From the NCBI GenBank assembly GCA_905478035.1, contig CAJQGX010000005.1, forward strand, positions 28,706 to 92,705: a DNA stretch of 64,000 nt, read 5' to 3'. The notes under the pieces were generated by a model. That model saw only the letters and a list, made by a program, of their open reading frames with translations, searched no databases and was not told the DNA's origin. The position numbers were made by a program, and so were the translations under genes. Source of the DNA: an uncultured SAR86 cluster bacterium (GTDB lineage Bacteria > Pseudomonadota > Gammaproteobacteria > Magnimaribacterales > D2472). Positions 56,142 to 64,000 of this stretch are shown one piece after another. The stretch's first letter is position 1. Every line of letters begins with the position of its first letter.

Positions 56142-57095
56142 ATGCTGACTGATCCATTATTTATAATATCTCTTCTTGGAATGACAGCCTGTCTTGCTAT
56201 TTGGCTTAACGACACATTAAAAGACGAAGAATCAAATAAAAAGAACCTATTAGTAGAAAATCTTACAACGATATCAACTTTATTTGGATTACTAATGCTC
56301 ATAAGCATTTTTATAAATGCTGGTGATCTAGGTATTGTTCTTTTGTTTGGGTCATTAATTTCTTTAATTATTTTACTCATTGGTATTGGACTTAAGAATC
56401 AAGAAATTATTTCCTCTTCAAGGGGCTACTTTATTCCATTATTTATTATTTTTGTTTTAAGGACTTTTCTTTATGAGCCATATCAGATTCCTTCAGGCTC
56501 AATGATGCCAGGACTCAAAGTTGGTGACTTCCTGCTTGTTAATAAGAATTCATATGGATTGAAGGTAAATAGGATTGGTGAACCTTTTGCTTTAGATGGT
56601 AAACCTGATTATGGCGATGTAGTAGTATTTATACCATCCAGCAATCCTGTTCCTTATGTAAAAAGACTCATAGGTAAGCCTGGAGATTCAATAAGAATAA
56701 TTGATAAAAAAGTATATATAAATGGAACACCAGTAAATAAAACCTTTCTCAAAACAGAGAAAGAAACCATTACTAAAAGATTCCGCAATAGCTCTGGACA
56801 AATCTTTACTCGGGACAAAGAAGTAATTGTTGATTACTTCACTGAAACACTTGGAGATAGATCTTTCGTAACTAGAAATATTAGAGATGAAAATATTCAA
56901 TATCCATCAGAGTGGACTATTCCACCTAATCATTATTTCGTAATGGGTGATAATAGAGATAATTCAAATGATAGTACAAAAGATGTAGGCTTTGTTCCGC
57001 GAGAGAATTTCTTTGGAACAGCAAGTCATCTCTTTATGACATGGGAGTGTTGGACATGTATTCCTCATTTTAGTAGAGCTGGTAAGATTAATTAA
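56142..57095 (+). CDS. lepB: Signal peptidase I
   Basis: LepB cleaves signal peptides from exported proteins at the outer face of the inner membrane. The 317-residue protein has two to three N-terminal helices, the catalytic serine in PYQIPSGSMMPGLKVGDFLLV, the general-base lysine in PYVKRLIGKPGDSI, and the late box HYFVMGDNRDNSNDS. It lies two bases after lepA and overlaps rnc by one base. Confidence 0.96.
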   Translation: MLTDPLFIISLLGMTACLAIWLNDTLKDEESNKKNLLVENLTTISTLFGLLMLISIFINAGDLGIVLLFGSLISLIILLIGIGLKNQEIISSSRGYFIPLFIIFVLRTFLYEPYQIPSGSMMPGLKVGDFLLVNKNSYGLKVNRIGEPFALDGKPDYGDVVVFIPSSNPVPYVKRLIGKPGDSIRIIDKKVYINGTPVNKTFLKTEKETITKRFRNSSGQIFTRDKEVIVDYFTETLGDRSFVTRNIRDENIQYPSEWTIPPNHYFVMGDNRDNSNDSTKDVGFVPRENFFGTASHLFMTWECWTCIPHFSRAGKIN

Positions 57096-57754
57096 TGTAC
57101 CAAGAACTTCAATCTAAACTAGGCTACAGCTTTAAGAATATTGAATTACTAAAATTAGCACTTATTCATAAAAGCTATAGCAATACCTCTAATAATGAAA
57201 GGTTAGAATTTTTAGGCGACTCTATTTTAAATACAGTTATATCTCAGTACCTTTTCTTAAAATTTAGCAATGAAAAAGAAGGTCTGCTTACAAGAATGAG
57301 AGCATATCTAGTTAAGGCAGAGACTCTTACAATGAAAGCTGAAGAGCTCTCTTTGATTGATCATATTCAATTATCCAAAGGTACGGCAAATCTCTCCCGC
57401 GAGCGAAAAAATTCTATTTTAGAAGACTCATTTGAAGCAACAATAGGGGCTATCTTTTTAGATTCAAGCTGGGATCAAGTCAATCTTATAGTACTTAGCC
57501 TATTCAATAATGAATTAAGTAGCCTATCTGCAGATATGAGCTTTAAAGATCCAAAAACTGAACTTCAAGAATTACTTCAGTCTATGAAGCTTGATCTTCC
57601 TAATTATGTTATTGAAGAAAGTTTAGGTGGAGGATTTAATTGTAACGTTTCCTATGATAATAATAATTTTTCCTCATCAGGTATTACTAAACGATCAGCA
57701 CAAACGGCAACAGCAATGAAGGTTTTAGAATATATAAGAGCAAGCAATGACTAA
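57095..57754 (+). CDS. rnc: Ribonuclease III
   Basis: RNase III cuts double-stranded RNA in rRNA and mRNA processing. The 219-residue protein has the catalytic signature ERLEFLGDSILNTVIS, the second acidic cluster in EDSFEATIGAIFLDSSW, and a C-terminal dsRNA-binding domain starting at DPKTELQELLQS. It overlaps lepB by one base and era by eight. Confidence 0.96.
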   Translation: MYQELQSKLGYSFKNIELLKLALIHKSYSNTSNNERLEFLGDSILNTVISQYLFLKFSNEKEGLLTRMRAYLVKAETLTMKAEELSLIDHIQLSKGTANLSRERKNSILEDSFEATIGAIFLDSSWDQVNLIVLSLFNNELSSLSADMSFKDPKTELQELLQSMKLDLPNYVIEESLGGGFNCNVSYDNNNFSSSGITKRSAQTATAMKVLEYIRASND

Positions 57755-58649
57755 TTACTGTGGATACATTTCAATTATTGGCAAGCCCAATGTAGGAAAA
57801 TCTACAATACTGAATCATATACTTGGAAAAAAAATATCAATAACATCAAGAAAGTCTCAGACAACTAGAAATAATATTTTAGGCATTAAAACTACTGGTA
57901 ATAAGCAAATGATATTTGCCGATACTCCTGGCATGCATATCAAGTCACCCAAAACTATGAATAAAGTACTAAATCGTTCTGCTCAGAGCCTTATAGATGA
58001 TTCAGATCTCATTTTATTTGTTGTTCAAAGACTAACTCTTGATGAGCAAGATCTGTCAGTGTTGCAAAAACTCAAAGAGGCAGGCTCACAAGTTATTTGC
58101 GTAGTTAACAAGGTAGATCAGATAACTGACAAGAATAAACTTTTACCCATGATGGCAAGACTAATGGATGAATATAGTTTTTTAGATATCATTCCTATAT
58201 CTGCAATTAATGATGAAGGCGTAGATGAACTTGAACAATTAATTCATAAGTACCTGCCCGAAAATGACCATATATATGGCGAAGAAGGTATCGAAAGTGG
58301 GCACAAAGATATTTTTATGATTTCTGAATTAATAAGAGAAAAAATTATAAGAATGCTTGGTGATGAACTTCCTCATGATACTTTTGTTCAAGTTGAACTT
58401 TTAGAAGATGAAGAAAAGATTATCAAAATTCATGCAGTCATATTTGTTGTTAGAGATAGTCAAAAACAGATTGTCATTGGAAGAGGTGGCTCAACCTTAA
58501 AAAAAATTGGTCAACAAGCAAGAATCGAGCTTGAAGAATATTTCAATAAGAAAGTATTTTTAAAAACCTGGGTCAAGGTAAAGAAAAACTGGAATACGGA
58601 CTCTGATTATATTCAAAGTTTAGGAGTTGGCGGAAGCTATGAGTCCTAG
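57747..58649 (+). CDS. era: GTPase Era
   Basis: Era binds 16S rRNA and helps 30S assembly. The 300-residue protein has G1 in IGKPNVGKSTILN, G2 region SRKSQTTRNNILG, G3 in ADTPGMH, G4 in VVNKVDQ, and a C-terminal KH domain with IVIGRGGSTLKKIGQQARIELEEYF. It overlaps rnc by eight bases and recO by eleven. Confidence 0.97.
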   Translation: MTNYCGYISIIGKPNVGKSTILNHILGKKISITSRKSQTTRNNILGIKTTGNKQMIFADTPGMHIKSPKTMNKVLNRSAQSLIDDSDLILFVVQRLTLDEQDLSVLQKLKEAGSQVICVVNKVDQITDKNKLLPMMARLMDEYSFLDIIPISAINDEGVDELEQLIHKYLPENDHIYGEEGIESGHKDIFMISELIREKIIRMLGDELPHDTFVQVELLEDEEKIIKIHAVIFVVRDSQKQIVIGRGGSTLKKIGQQARIELEEYFNKKVFLKTWVKVKKNWNTDSDYIQSLGVGGSYES

Positions 58650-59334
58650 TGACTGGGATGAGTGTTTCTTACTTCATCAAAGAGCATATGGAGAAACCAG
58701 TTTAATAGTAGAAGTTTTTAGTAAAAATAATGGGAAGATGTCACTAATGGCAAGAGGAGCAAAAAAACCAAAATCTAAATTTTTTGGATACCTTGCTCCT
58801 TTTACCAAACTTCAGGTAACTTACTCCGGCAGGTCGGATATGAAGACCTTAACTAATATTGATAGAGATTTTTCTATTTCAACAAATAGTTTTTCAAAAA
58901 CTAGTTACAGTCTTTTATATATAAATGAATTATTAATGCGTTTACTTCCTAAAGATGCTGCTCAAGAGGATCTATTTTTGTTATATGAACAATTTCTTCA
59001 TAAAGTAACTAGAGGAGACGAACTTGAAATAACATTGAGACACTTTGAGTTGGATCTTCTCGATATGCTTGGGTACGGCTTAGATTTTGAAAATGATATC
59101 GATAGAAATGAGTCTATAGAATCAAATAAAAACTATTCTTTTATACCTGAGAGAGGTTTTAGAGAGTCTAGTAATTCTAACTTTTCTGGCGAGGATATTA
59201 TCAATATCAGAACTAGAGAGCTATCTAAGGTATCTAAAAAATATCTTAAACATTTAACAACAACAGCTATACATTTTTGTTTAGATGGAAGAGATCTTGA
59301 AAGCAGGGATATTTTTAAGAGGATCAAGACATGA
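58639..59334 (+). CDS. recO: DNA repair protein RecO
   Basis: RecO loads RecA together with RecR in recombination repair. I chose ATG 58639 (MSPSDWDECFLLHQR) over the TTG at 58627. The 231-residue protein shows the N-terminal OB-fold with LLHQRAYGETSLIVEVFSKNNGKMSLMARGAKKPKS and the helical part with LLYINELLMRLLPKDAAQ and LRHFELDLLDMLGYGLDF. It overlaps era by eleven bases and acpS by four. The pdxJ gene usually found next is absent. Confidence 0.92.
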   Translation: MSPSDWDECFLLHQRAYGETSLIVEVFSKNNGKMSLMARGAKKPKSKFFGYLAPFTKLQVTYSGRSDMKTLTNIDRDFSISTNSFSKTSYSLLYINELLMRLLPKDAAQEDLFLLYEQFLHKVTRGDELEITLRHFELDLLDMLGYGLDFENDIDRNESIESNKNYSFIPERGFRESSNSNFSGEDIINIRTRELSKVSKKYLKHLTTTAIHFCLDGRDLESRDIFKRIKT

Positions 59335-59708
59335 TCTATGGCATAGGGACAGATATTGTTGAGATTAAAAGATTAACTGGAATGAAGTCATTGGATGCAT
59401 TTGCAAACAAGGTTTTGACTGAGAATGAGCTTAAGGTTTTTGATGACTTAACTAAGTCTAAAAAAGCATCCTATCTTGCAAAACAGTTTGCTGCTAAAGA
59501 GGCTATTGCTAAGGCTTTTGGAACTGGCCTTAAAGATCCAATCCAATTGAACAATATAGAAATACTTAGAAATGATGAAGGGAAGCCCACTTTTAATCCC
59601 TTGAATGGTTTAATATCAAAGATAACAGATTTGGGAATTACAAAAACACATGTTAGTCTTGCAGACGAAAAAGACTATGCAATAGCATTTGCAATACTAG
59701 AAATATGA
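59331..59708 (+). CDS. acpS: Holo-acyl carrier protein synthase
   Basis: AcpS attaches 4'-phosphopantetheine to acyl carrier protein. The 125-residue protein has the magnesium motif IGTDIVEIKRL and the second signature LAKQFAAKEAIAKAFGTGL. The length is standard. It overlaps recO and adk by four bases each, so the operon is continuous. Confidence 0.96.
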   Translation: MIYGIGTDIVEIKRLTGMKSLDAFANKVLTENELKVFDDLTKSKKASYLAKQFAAKEAIAKAFGTGLKDPIQLNNIEILRNDEGKPTFNPLNGLISKITDLGITKTHVSLADEKDYAIAFAILEI

Positions 59709-60349
59709 AAAATATTATTTTATTAGGCCCTCCGGGGGCTGGAAAGGGCACTCAAGCAGACTTAATATGCGAGTTATGTAATATCCCAAAAATTAGTACA
59801 GGTGATATGTTGCGTGAGGCAGTGGCATCAGGAAGTGATTTTGGTAAAAAAGTTTCACACATTTTGGATACTGGTGGGCTGGTATCTGATGAAATCATAG
59901 GCTCATTAATTGAAGACAGATTAACAAAGCCTGATTGTGCAAACGGTTCATTGTTTGATGGAGTTCCTAGAACACTTGGTCAAGCAAGTAAGCTTGATGA
60001 GATGGGTGTTAACTTTACTCATGTCATTGAAATAAGTGTTGATGATGAAGTTATTGTAAATAGAATGTCAGGAAGAAGAGTTCATCCTGGTTCGGGAAAG
60101 AATTATCATATTGAATTTAATCCACCTAAGGTTGATGGGCTTGATGACGATTCAGGAGAGCCTTTGATTCAACGAGAGGATGATAAACCAGAAACTGTTC
60201 TTAAAAGACTGGATGTATATCATGAACAAACAAAACCATTATCCGAGTTCTATATTAATAAATCAGCTACGAGCAATCTCATTTATTTTAGTGTTGATGG
60301 ATCAAAGTTAGTAGAATCTGTATTTAAAGAAATATCTGATCAGATATAA
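59705..60349 (+). CDS. adk: Adenylate kinase
   Basis: Adk interconverts ATP, ADP and AMP. The 214-residue long-form enzyme has the P-loop LLGPPGAGKGTQADLI, the AMP-binding STGDMLREAV and FDGVPRTLGQA (family DGFPR, here with valine), and the LID domain from RMSGRRVHPGSG to DDKPETVLKRL, without zinc cysteines. It is not usually part of this operon in Pseudomonas; here it overlaps acpS by four bases. Confidence 0.96.
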   Translation: MKNIILLGPPGAGKGTQADLICELCNIPKISTGDMLREAVASGSDFGKKVSHILDTGGLVSDEIIGSLIEDRLTKPDCANGSLFDGVPRTLGQASKLDEMGVNFTHVIEISVDDEVIVNRMSGRRVHPGSGKNYHIEFNPPKVDGLDDDSGEPLIQREDDKPETVLKRLDVYHEQTKPLSEFYINKSATSNLIYFSVDGSKLVESVFKEISDQI

Positions 60350-60352
60350 CAA

Positions 60353-60784
60353 ATGAAAGTTATTGCAATTCAAAGTTCTGGAGATCAGACATCTGTTAGT
60401 GTCATTAATAACGATGACATTCTTTCTTATTCAATAGACCATGAAAGAAAAGATCGACCGGACTGGAATAGCATGTTGATTAATGTTGGTCTTAATTCAG
60501 CCTTTAATCTAGTAGATATTGATTTATTTGCATATGGAAACAGTTCAGGTTCTTATACAGCGACTAGAAGTGTCGCAAGTTATTTAAAAGGTATTTCTGT
60601 AACTTTAGACAGACCTTTAATAGCAATCAGTGCCGATAATATAGATGAGCTTTCAGCTGATGCAATTGCTAAACTGGCTTTGGATAAATTTACTCAATCT
60701 GATTGTGATGGATCGCTATTTGATCCCAATGACGCCAATCCAATATATGCTTCAGATCCTCAGTATAAAAAAATAAATGAGTGA
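60353..60784 (+). CDS. tsaB: Shortened TsaB-like t6A protein
   Basis: TsaB supports TsaD in making the t6A tRNA modification. The 143-residue product has the family start VIAIQSSGDQTSVSV and the central GNSSGSYTATRSVASYLKGI, equivalent to the TsaB GPGSFTGLRIG segment, but normal TsaB has about 230 residues. Most of the second ASKHA-like half is missing, though the end NPIYASDPQYKK still resembles a TsaB tail, so the loss seems internal. It lies three bases after adk and overlaps uppP by eight. Confidence 0.75.
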   Translation: MKVIAIQSSGDQTSVSVINNDDILSYSIDHERKDRPDWNSMLINVGLNSAFNLVDIDLFAYGNSSGSYTATRSVASYLKGISVTLDRPLIAISADNIDELSADAIAKLALDKFTQSDCDGSLFDPNDANPIYASDPQYKKINE

Positions 60785-61568
60785 TCTTTTACTAAGTTTT
60801 ATTCTTGGACTCATTCAAGGACTCACTGAATTCTTGCCAGTATCTAGCTCGGCTCACTTACTTTTTCCAAGTTTATTATTTGGCACCAATGATCTAGGAC
60901 TATCTTTTGACATTGCTGTTCATGCAGGCACATTAATCGCAGTGATCTATTACTTTAGATCAGAGCTCACAAGCATGACACAAGCGGTTTTAACTAATAC
61001 AGAAAATGTATTGGGGCATAGAAGATTGTCATACCAGTTAGTCCTTGCAACCTTGCCAATAGTATTTTTTGGGTTATTTGCATCTGAGATGGTAACCAAT
61101 AACAGGGATAATATTGAGAGCATTGCTCTAGCAAATATTATATTTGCTGCACTTCTTTTAGTTGCTTATAAATTTAGCTCAAGAGCAAAGGAGCTCATTC
61201 AACTATCGATACTTGCCGCAATCTTTATTGGAGTTTTTCAAGTTTTTGCATTATTTCCAGGGGCGTCTAGATCAGGTACGGCGATCACTGCTGCGCTCCT
61301 AATTGGTCTTAACTTAAAAGATGCCTCAAGATTTGCTTTTCTTCTAGCTATCCCAACTATTTTAGGAGCTCTGGTTTTCTTATTAAAAGATATGATGTCA
61401 TTCGATGGATCAATTGATTTACTTCCTATGTTAGTTGGATTTGTAACATCAATGGTTTTTGCTTTCTTAACAATCAAGTACTTCTTAGTATTTGTCGAAA
61501 AGATTGGAATGTACCCATTTGTAATATACAGAGTCATTCTTGGAGCGCTATTAGTTCTTCTAATATGA
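60777..61568 (+). CDS. uppP: Undecaprenyl-diphosphatase UppP/BacA
   Basis: UppP recycles the lipid carrier of cell-wall synthesis by removing a phosphate from undecaprenyl diphosphate. The 263-residue membrane protein has both active-site repeats: GLTEFLPVSSSAHL near the start and FPGASRSGTAITAALL in the second half. It overlaps tsaB by eight bases and rsmJ by four. Confidence 0.95.
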   Translation: MSDLLLSFILGLIQGLTEFLPVSSSAHLLFPSLLFGTNDLGLSFDIAVHAGTLIAVIYYFRSELTSMTQAVLTNTENVLGHRRLSYQLVLATLPIVFFGLFASEMVTNNRDNIESIALANIIFAALLLVAYKFSSRAKELIQLSILAAIFIGVFQVFALFPGASRSGTAITAALLIGLNLKDASRFAFLLAIPTILGALVFLLKDMMSFDGSIDLLPMLVGFVTSMVFAFLTIKYFLVFVEKIGMYPFVIYRVILGALLVLLI

Positions 61569-62299
61569 GTTGTTGTATATTTGCTCACTCTCATCAAGAT
61601 GCAGAAGCTATTCAATATATTTCTGATTATTTGAGTATGGAAATAGTTAATGAAATCCCGCTGTCTGGATCTTTTCTGGATTTGAGAGAGAGCGGTCTTC
61701 ACTTCACGAAAGATTCAACCAATCTCTCTAGTTCTCTTCATATAGACTTTTTGTCTGGGCCTATGGGTTGGCGCTTAAAGAGAACAGATCATGAGACCTC
61801 TTTAAAAAAAGCTATAGGTAAAAACAAGGAAGACATAACTATCTTTGATGGTACCGCTGGGCTCTTATCAGATACTATTATTTTTCTAGCTCTTGGTCAT
61901 AAGGTTATTGCATGCGAGCAAAGTAAGATCATATTTCTTTTAGTTAATGATGCTATAGAAAGAGCCAAGACCGAGTTACCTTTTCTTGAAAACTTAGTTC
62001 TGTTAAATGGTAAGTCCGAGATTCAATACAAAGAAACTCAAAATATTGATATTGTTTATCTAGATCCTATGTACCCAGAACCAAGCAAGAACATTCTAAG
62101 ATCTGGTGATATAAGTACTATTAATCACATTTTACATATCGAGAATATTGATGACGATGGGGACGCAATCTTTTTTAGTATCAAAGACAGCAACTTTAAA
62201 AAAATTATTTTAAAAAGGCCTATCAAGGCTGACATAATAGACAAAAACATTAACTATCAAGTCAAAGGCAAGTCCACTAGATTTGATATTTATATATAA
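61565..62299 (+). CDS. rsmJ: 16S rRNA m2G1516 methyltransferase RsmJ
   Basis: RsmJ methylates G1516 of 16S rRNA using S-adenosylmethionine. The 244-residue protein has the family elements HIDFLSGPMGWRLKR, the cofactor loop IFDGTAGLLSDTIIFLALGHKVIACEQ, and the catalytic DIVYLDPMYPEP. RsmJ is found in gammaproteobacteria, in line with the lineage call. It overlaps uppP by four bases. Confidence 0.88.
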   Translation: MSCCIFAHSHQDAEAIQYISDYLSMEIVNEIPLSGSFLDLRESGLHFTKDSTNLSSSLHIDFLSGPMGWRLKRTDHETSLKKAIGKNKEDITIFDGTAGLLSDTIIFLALGHKVIACEQSKIIFLLVNDAIERAKTELPFLENLVLLNGKSEIQYKETQNIDIVYLDPMYPEPSKNILRSGDISTINHILHIENIDDDGDAIFFSIKDSNFKKIILKRPIKADIIDKNINYQVKGKSTRFDIYI

Positions 62300-62326
62300 T
62301 ATAAACAAATTTAAAGGAGATTTATT

Positions 62327-62494
62327 ATGAACCCATTTGCAATGATGAAAGATGCCAAGAACATGGAAAAAATGATGAAGCCGGCATTAGAAAAGTTTAT
62401 GAAGGAAGCAGGATTTGTAAAAAAAGATGAGCTTGAGCCAATGAAAAGAAGAATTGCTGAGCTCGAAGCAGAGGTAAATAAGTTAAAAGGCTAA
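62327..62494 (+). CDS. UbiK/BMFP-like small coiled-coil protein
   Basis: This 55-residue frame has a perfect AAAGGAGA site eight bases before its ATG. It consists of a methionine/lysine-rich amphipathic start (MNPFAMMKDAKNMEKMM) and a heptad-repeat end with KKDELEPMKRRIAELEAEV. The end fits the BMFP coiled coil of UbiK, an accessory factor of ubiquinone synthesis that binds lipid and UbiJ (VxR-x-EFD...ALEARI-x-x-LE). It is shorter than UbiK of E. coli (96 residues). A phasin-like helper is an alternative. Confidence 0.55.
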   Translation: MNPFAMMKDAKNMEKMMKPALEKFMKEAGFVKKDELEPMKRRIAELEAEVNKLKG

Positions 62495-62503
62495 TTAAAC
62501 TCT

Positions 62504-62767
62504 ATGACTACAAGCCTCAAGGAATCAGATATCTCAAGAATAATTGAAATGGCATGGGAGGACAGAACTCCCTTTGATGCAATTGAGGCCACTTATGGCC
62601 TTAATCAAAATCAGGTTGAGGACCTAATGAGAGATAACTTAAAAAAGAATAGTTATACGCTATGGAGAAAGAGAGCCCGAGGAAGAAAAACTAAGCATGT
62701 GGGCTTAAGAGAATTTGGTGTTGAAGGTAGGCATCATTCCTATGATCAACACAAATATAAAAAATAG
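62504..62767 (+). CDS. TIGR03643-type (DUF2805) conserved protein
   Basis: The 87-residue basic protein starts with SDISRIIEMAWEDRTPFDAIEATYGLNQNQVEDLMRDNLK, which looks like a helix-turn-helix, and continues with YTLWRKRARGRKTKH, the hallmark of the TIGR03643/DUF2805 group. The function is unknown; DNA or RNA binding is plausible from the basic tail. It lies nine bases after the UbiK-like gene, and its 3' end overlaps the next frame. Confidence 0.75.
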   Translation: MTTSLKESDISRIIEMAWEDRTPFDAIEATYGLNQNQVEDLMRDNLKKNSYTLWRKRARGRKTKHVGLREFGVEGRHHSYDQHKYKK

Positions 62768-63050
62768 CCATCTCAGAATAGAAAACCTGTTTAAATCTAT
62801 CTTTACAGAGGTTCCAAACACCTCGATATCGCTCAATGAGGAATCAGTCATTATTGAACATAAAGACCAATCAAACCCTGATGCCGCATCAATAGAAATC
62901 ATTAAATTAGAAGAGGTCTATAAAATTTCTTATTGGGATGGTTATTCATTAGCTGAAGACGAAACAGAGAAGGATCTCAACAAGGCATTAAAAATCTTTA
63001 AAAGATTTTCTAAAAAGATGGCTAAGAATTTAATTAGATTTAGTAACTAA
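62742..63050 (+). CDS. Conserved hypothetical protein
   Basis: I do not recognise this 102-residue protein. The ATG at 62742 is preferred to one at 62715 because it reduces the overlap with the preceding gene to 26 bases. The N-terminal half is strand-rich (SISLNEESVIIEHKD, IEIIKLEEVYKISYWDGYSLAEDE) and the end is a basic helix (LNKALKIFKRFSKKMAKNLIRF). It could be a small regulatory or RNA-binding protein, but there is no direct evidence. It ends five bases before the convergent dehydrogenase gene. Confidence 0.55.
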   Translation: MINTNIKNSHLRIENLFKSIFTEVPNTSISLNEESVIIEHKDQSNPDAASIEIIKLEEVYKISYWDGYSLAEDETEKDLNKALKIFKRFSKKMAKNLIRFSN

Positions 63051-63055
63051 TAAGA

Positions 63056-64000
63056 TTATCTTTTAGGCAGTGTGCCCATATGTTTGGCAATGATGCCGAG
63101 CATGATTTCATCAGCGCCACCACCAATAGATGTTAATCTGCCATCACGAAATGCTCTTGATACTGGCGTATCCCACATATAGCCCATACCACCCCAGTAC
63201 TGAAGACAACTGTCTGTTACTTCTCTACCAAGCCTTCCAGCTTTAAGTTTCATCATGGAAGCCTTCATAGTTACGTCTTGGCCATTAATATATTCTTCTG
63301 TTGCGCTATAAACCAATGCCCTTAAAAGCTCTACTTCTGTTTGCAGTTCAGCAAGTCTGAAATGAACTACTTGGTTATCAAGAATCGATTTACCAAAAGC
63401 CTTTCTTTGGCTTGTGTACTCAACAGTGTCTTTTATAACCTGGTCTAACATTTTGAGAGCTCCGGCAGCACCAAAAATTCTTTCCTCTTGGAATTGCTCC
63501 ATCTGGTACCTGAATCCATTGCCTTCTTCTCCAATCAAGTATCTCTGAGGCACTCTTACGTCGTCAAAAAATATTTGTGCGGTATCCGATGATCTCATTC
63601 CTAGCTTATTAAATCTTTCGGAAAGGGTAATTCCAGGTAGGTCCATGGGCACAACAATTAAAGATTTATTGCTGTGAGGACTACTATCAGATGTATTGGC
63701 CAAAAGACAAATAAAGTCAGCCTGAGTTGAGTTAGTGATCCACATTTTAGTTCCGTTAATTATATAGTCATCACCATCCTTAACTGCTGAAGTTTTTATA
63801 GCTGATACATCTGAGCCAGCTGTTGGCTCACTTACAGCAATGGAACAAACCATATCTCCAGAGATAGCTGGCGCTAAAAAGTCTTGTCTAAGCTGATCAT
63901 TTCCATATTTGGCTAGGGCAGGTGTTGCCATATCTGTTTGAACGCCTATTGCCATAGAGACCCCGCCACTTGAAATAAGTCCAAGCTCCTCAGCAAATAC
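63056..64000 (-). CDS. Acyl-CoA dehydrogenase, 5' end cut by window
   Basis: This FAD enzyme introduces a double bond into an acyl-CoA. The frame remains open to base 64000, beyond the first internal ATG at 63955, so the N-terminus is missing; 314 residues are visible. Motifs include IAVSEPTAGSDVSAIKT (FAD/substrate binding), MWITNS, QEERIFGAAGALKM, SQRKAFGKSI, and the end GRLTSIGGGADEIMLGIIAK. The last segment is like citronellyl-CoA and isovaleryl-type dehydrogenases such as AtuD. The exact acyl substrate is inferred. Confidence 0.92.
   Translation of the reverse strand, partial: VFAEELGLISSGGVSMAIGVQTDMATPALAKYGNDQLRQDFLAPAISGDMVCSIAVSEPTAGSDVSAIKTSAVKDGDDYIINGTKMWITNSTQADFICLLANTSDSSPHSNKSLIVVPMDLPGITLSERFNKLGMRSSDTAQIFFDDVRVPQRYLIGEEGNGFRYQMEQFQEERIFGAAGALKMLDQVIKDTVEYTSQRKAFGKSILDNQVVHFRLAELQTEVELLRALVYSATEEYINGQDVTMKASMMKLKAGRLGREVTDSCLQYWGGMGYMWDTPVSRAFRDGRLTSIGGGADEIMLGIIAKHMGTLPKR

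Overview
The window is a stretch of chromosome from a small-genome, A+T-rich marine gammaproteobacterium, most likely of the SAR86 type. Several things point there. Base composition is roughly two thirds A+T by eye. Genes are very tightly packed, with many 4-base overlaps, and only one gap exceeds 300 bases. Two large TonB-dependent receptors occur side by side. The gene orders are gammaproteobacterial: ccmABCDEFGHI, smc-zipA-ligase, ygfZ/sdhE, and a rpoE-rseA-degP-lepA-lepB-rnc-era-recO-acpS run that is collinear with the algU-mucD-lepA region of Pseudomonas. The lineage call is an inference; no rRNA lies in the window. No insertion sequence, prophage or CRISPR array was seen.

Layout. 1-11 kb: the end of an AmpG-like permease, a VanZ-like protein, groES-groEL, a PuuD-like membrane protein, a folE-maf-cysS-flavin oxidase run, two small secreted proteins, tRNA-Arg(CCU) on the minus strand, thrS and yidD. 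11-19 kb: two paralogous TonB receptors, each with its own promoter and terminator, then a thioesterase, a secreted phosphatase/nuclease, a MerC-like protein and a cupin. 19-27 kb: metY behind a candidate SAM riboswitch, a degenerate glycosyltransferase, and the complete cytochrome c maturation operon, including a 57-residue CcmD at 23189. 27-33 kb: an unusual SMC, ZipA, a phage-T4-type ATP-dependent DNA ligase and a lytic transglycosylase-like lipoprotein. 33-46.5 kb: a PreP-like M16 protease, an alkylsulfatase-like lipoprotein, malate dehydrogenase, AlkB, an SDR, a GST, a hemolysin III protein and nrdAB. 46.6-50 kb: NrdR and DnaA boxes, glpK, serA, a 315-bp spacer ending in a DnaA-box palindrome, and ung. 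50-63 kb: ygfZ, sdhE, the sigma-E/translation/cell-envelope run, adk, a shortened tsaB, uppP, rsmJ, a UbiK-like protein and small conserved proteins. The window ends inside an acyl-CoA dehydrogenase.

How the genes work together. The content is mostly housekeeping: protein folding and quality control (GroESL, DegP, PreP), tRNA charging (ThrS, CysS), cytochrome c assembly, dNTP supply with DNA repair (NrdAB, Ung, AlkB, ligase), chromosome segregation and division (SMC, ZipA), and envelope-stress signalling. The accessory part is uptake and degradation of organic matter (TonB receptors, sulfatase-like enzyme, acyl-CoA and SDR enzymes).

The items most worth checking are: the SMC, which lacks a recognisable hinge and carries matching duplications in both coiled-coil arms; the T4-like ligase at the usual ligA position; paired DnaA and NrdR boxes; a DnaA-box palindrome in front of ung; a hemolysin III gene that seems to start at a non-canonical codon overlapping the nrdB stop; a probable merger of RseA with an RseB-like tail; and a TsaB of only 143 residues.
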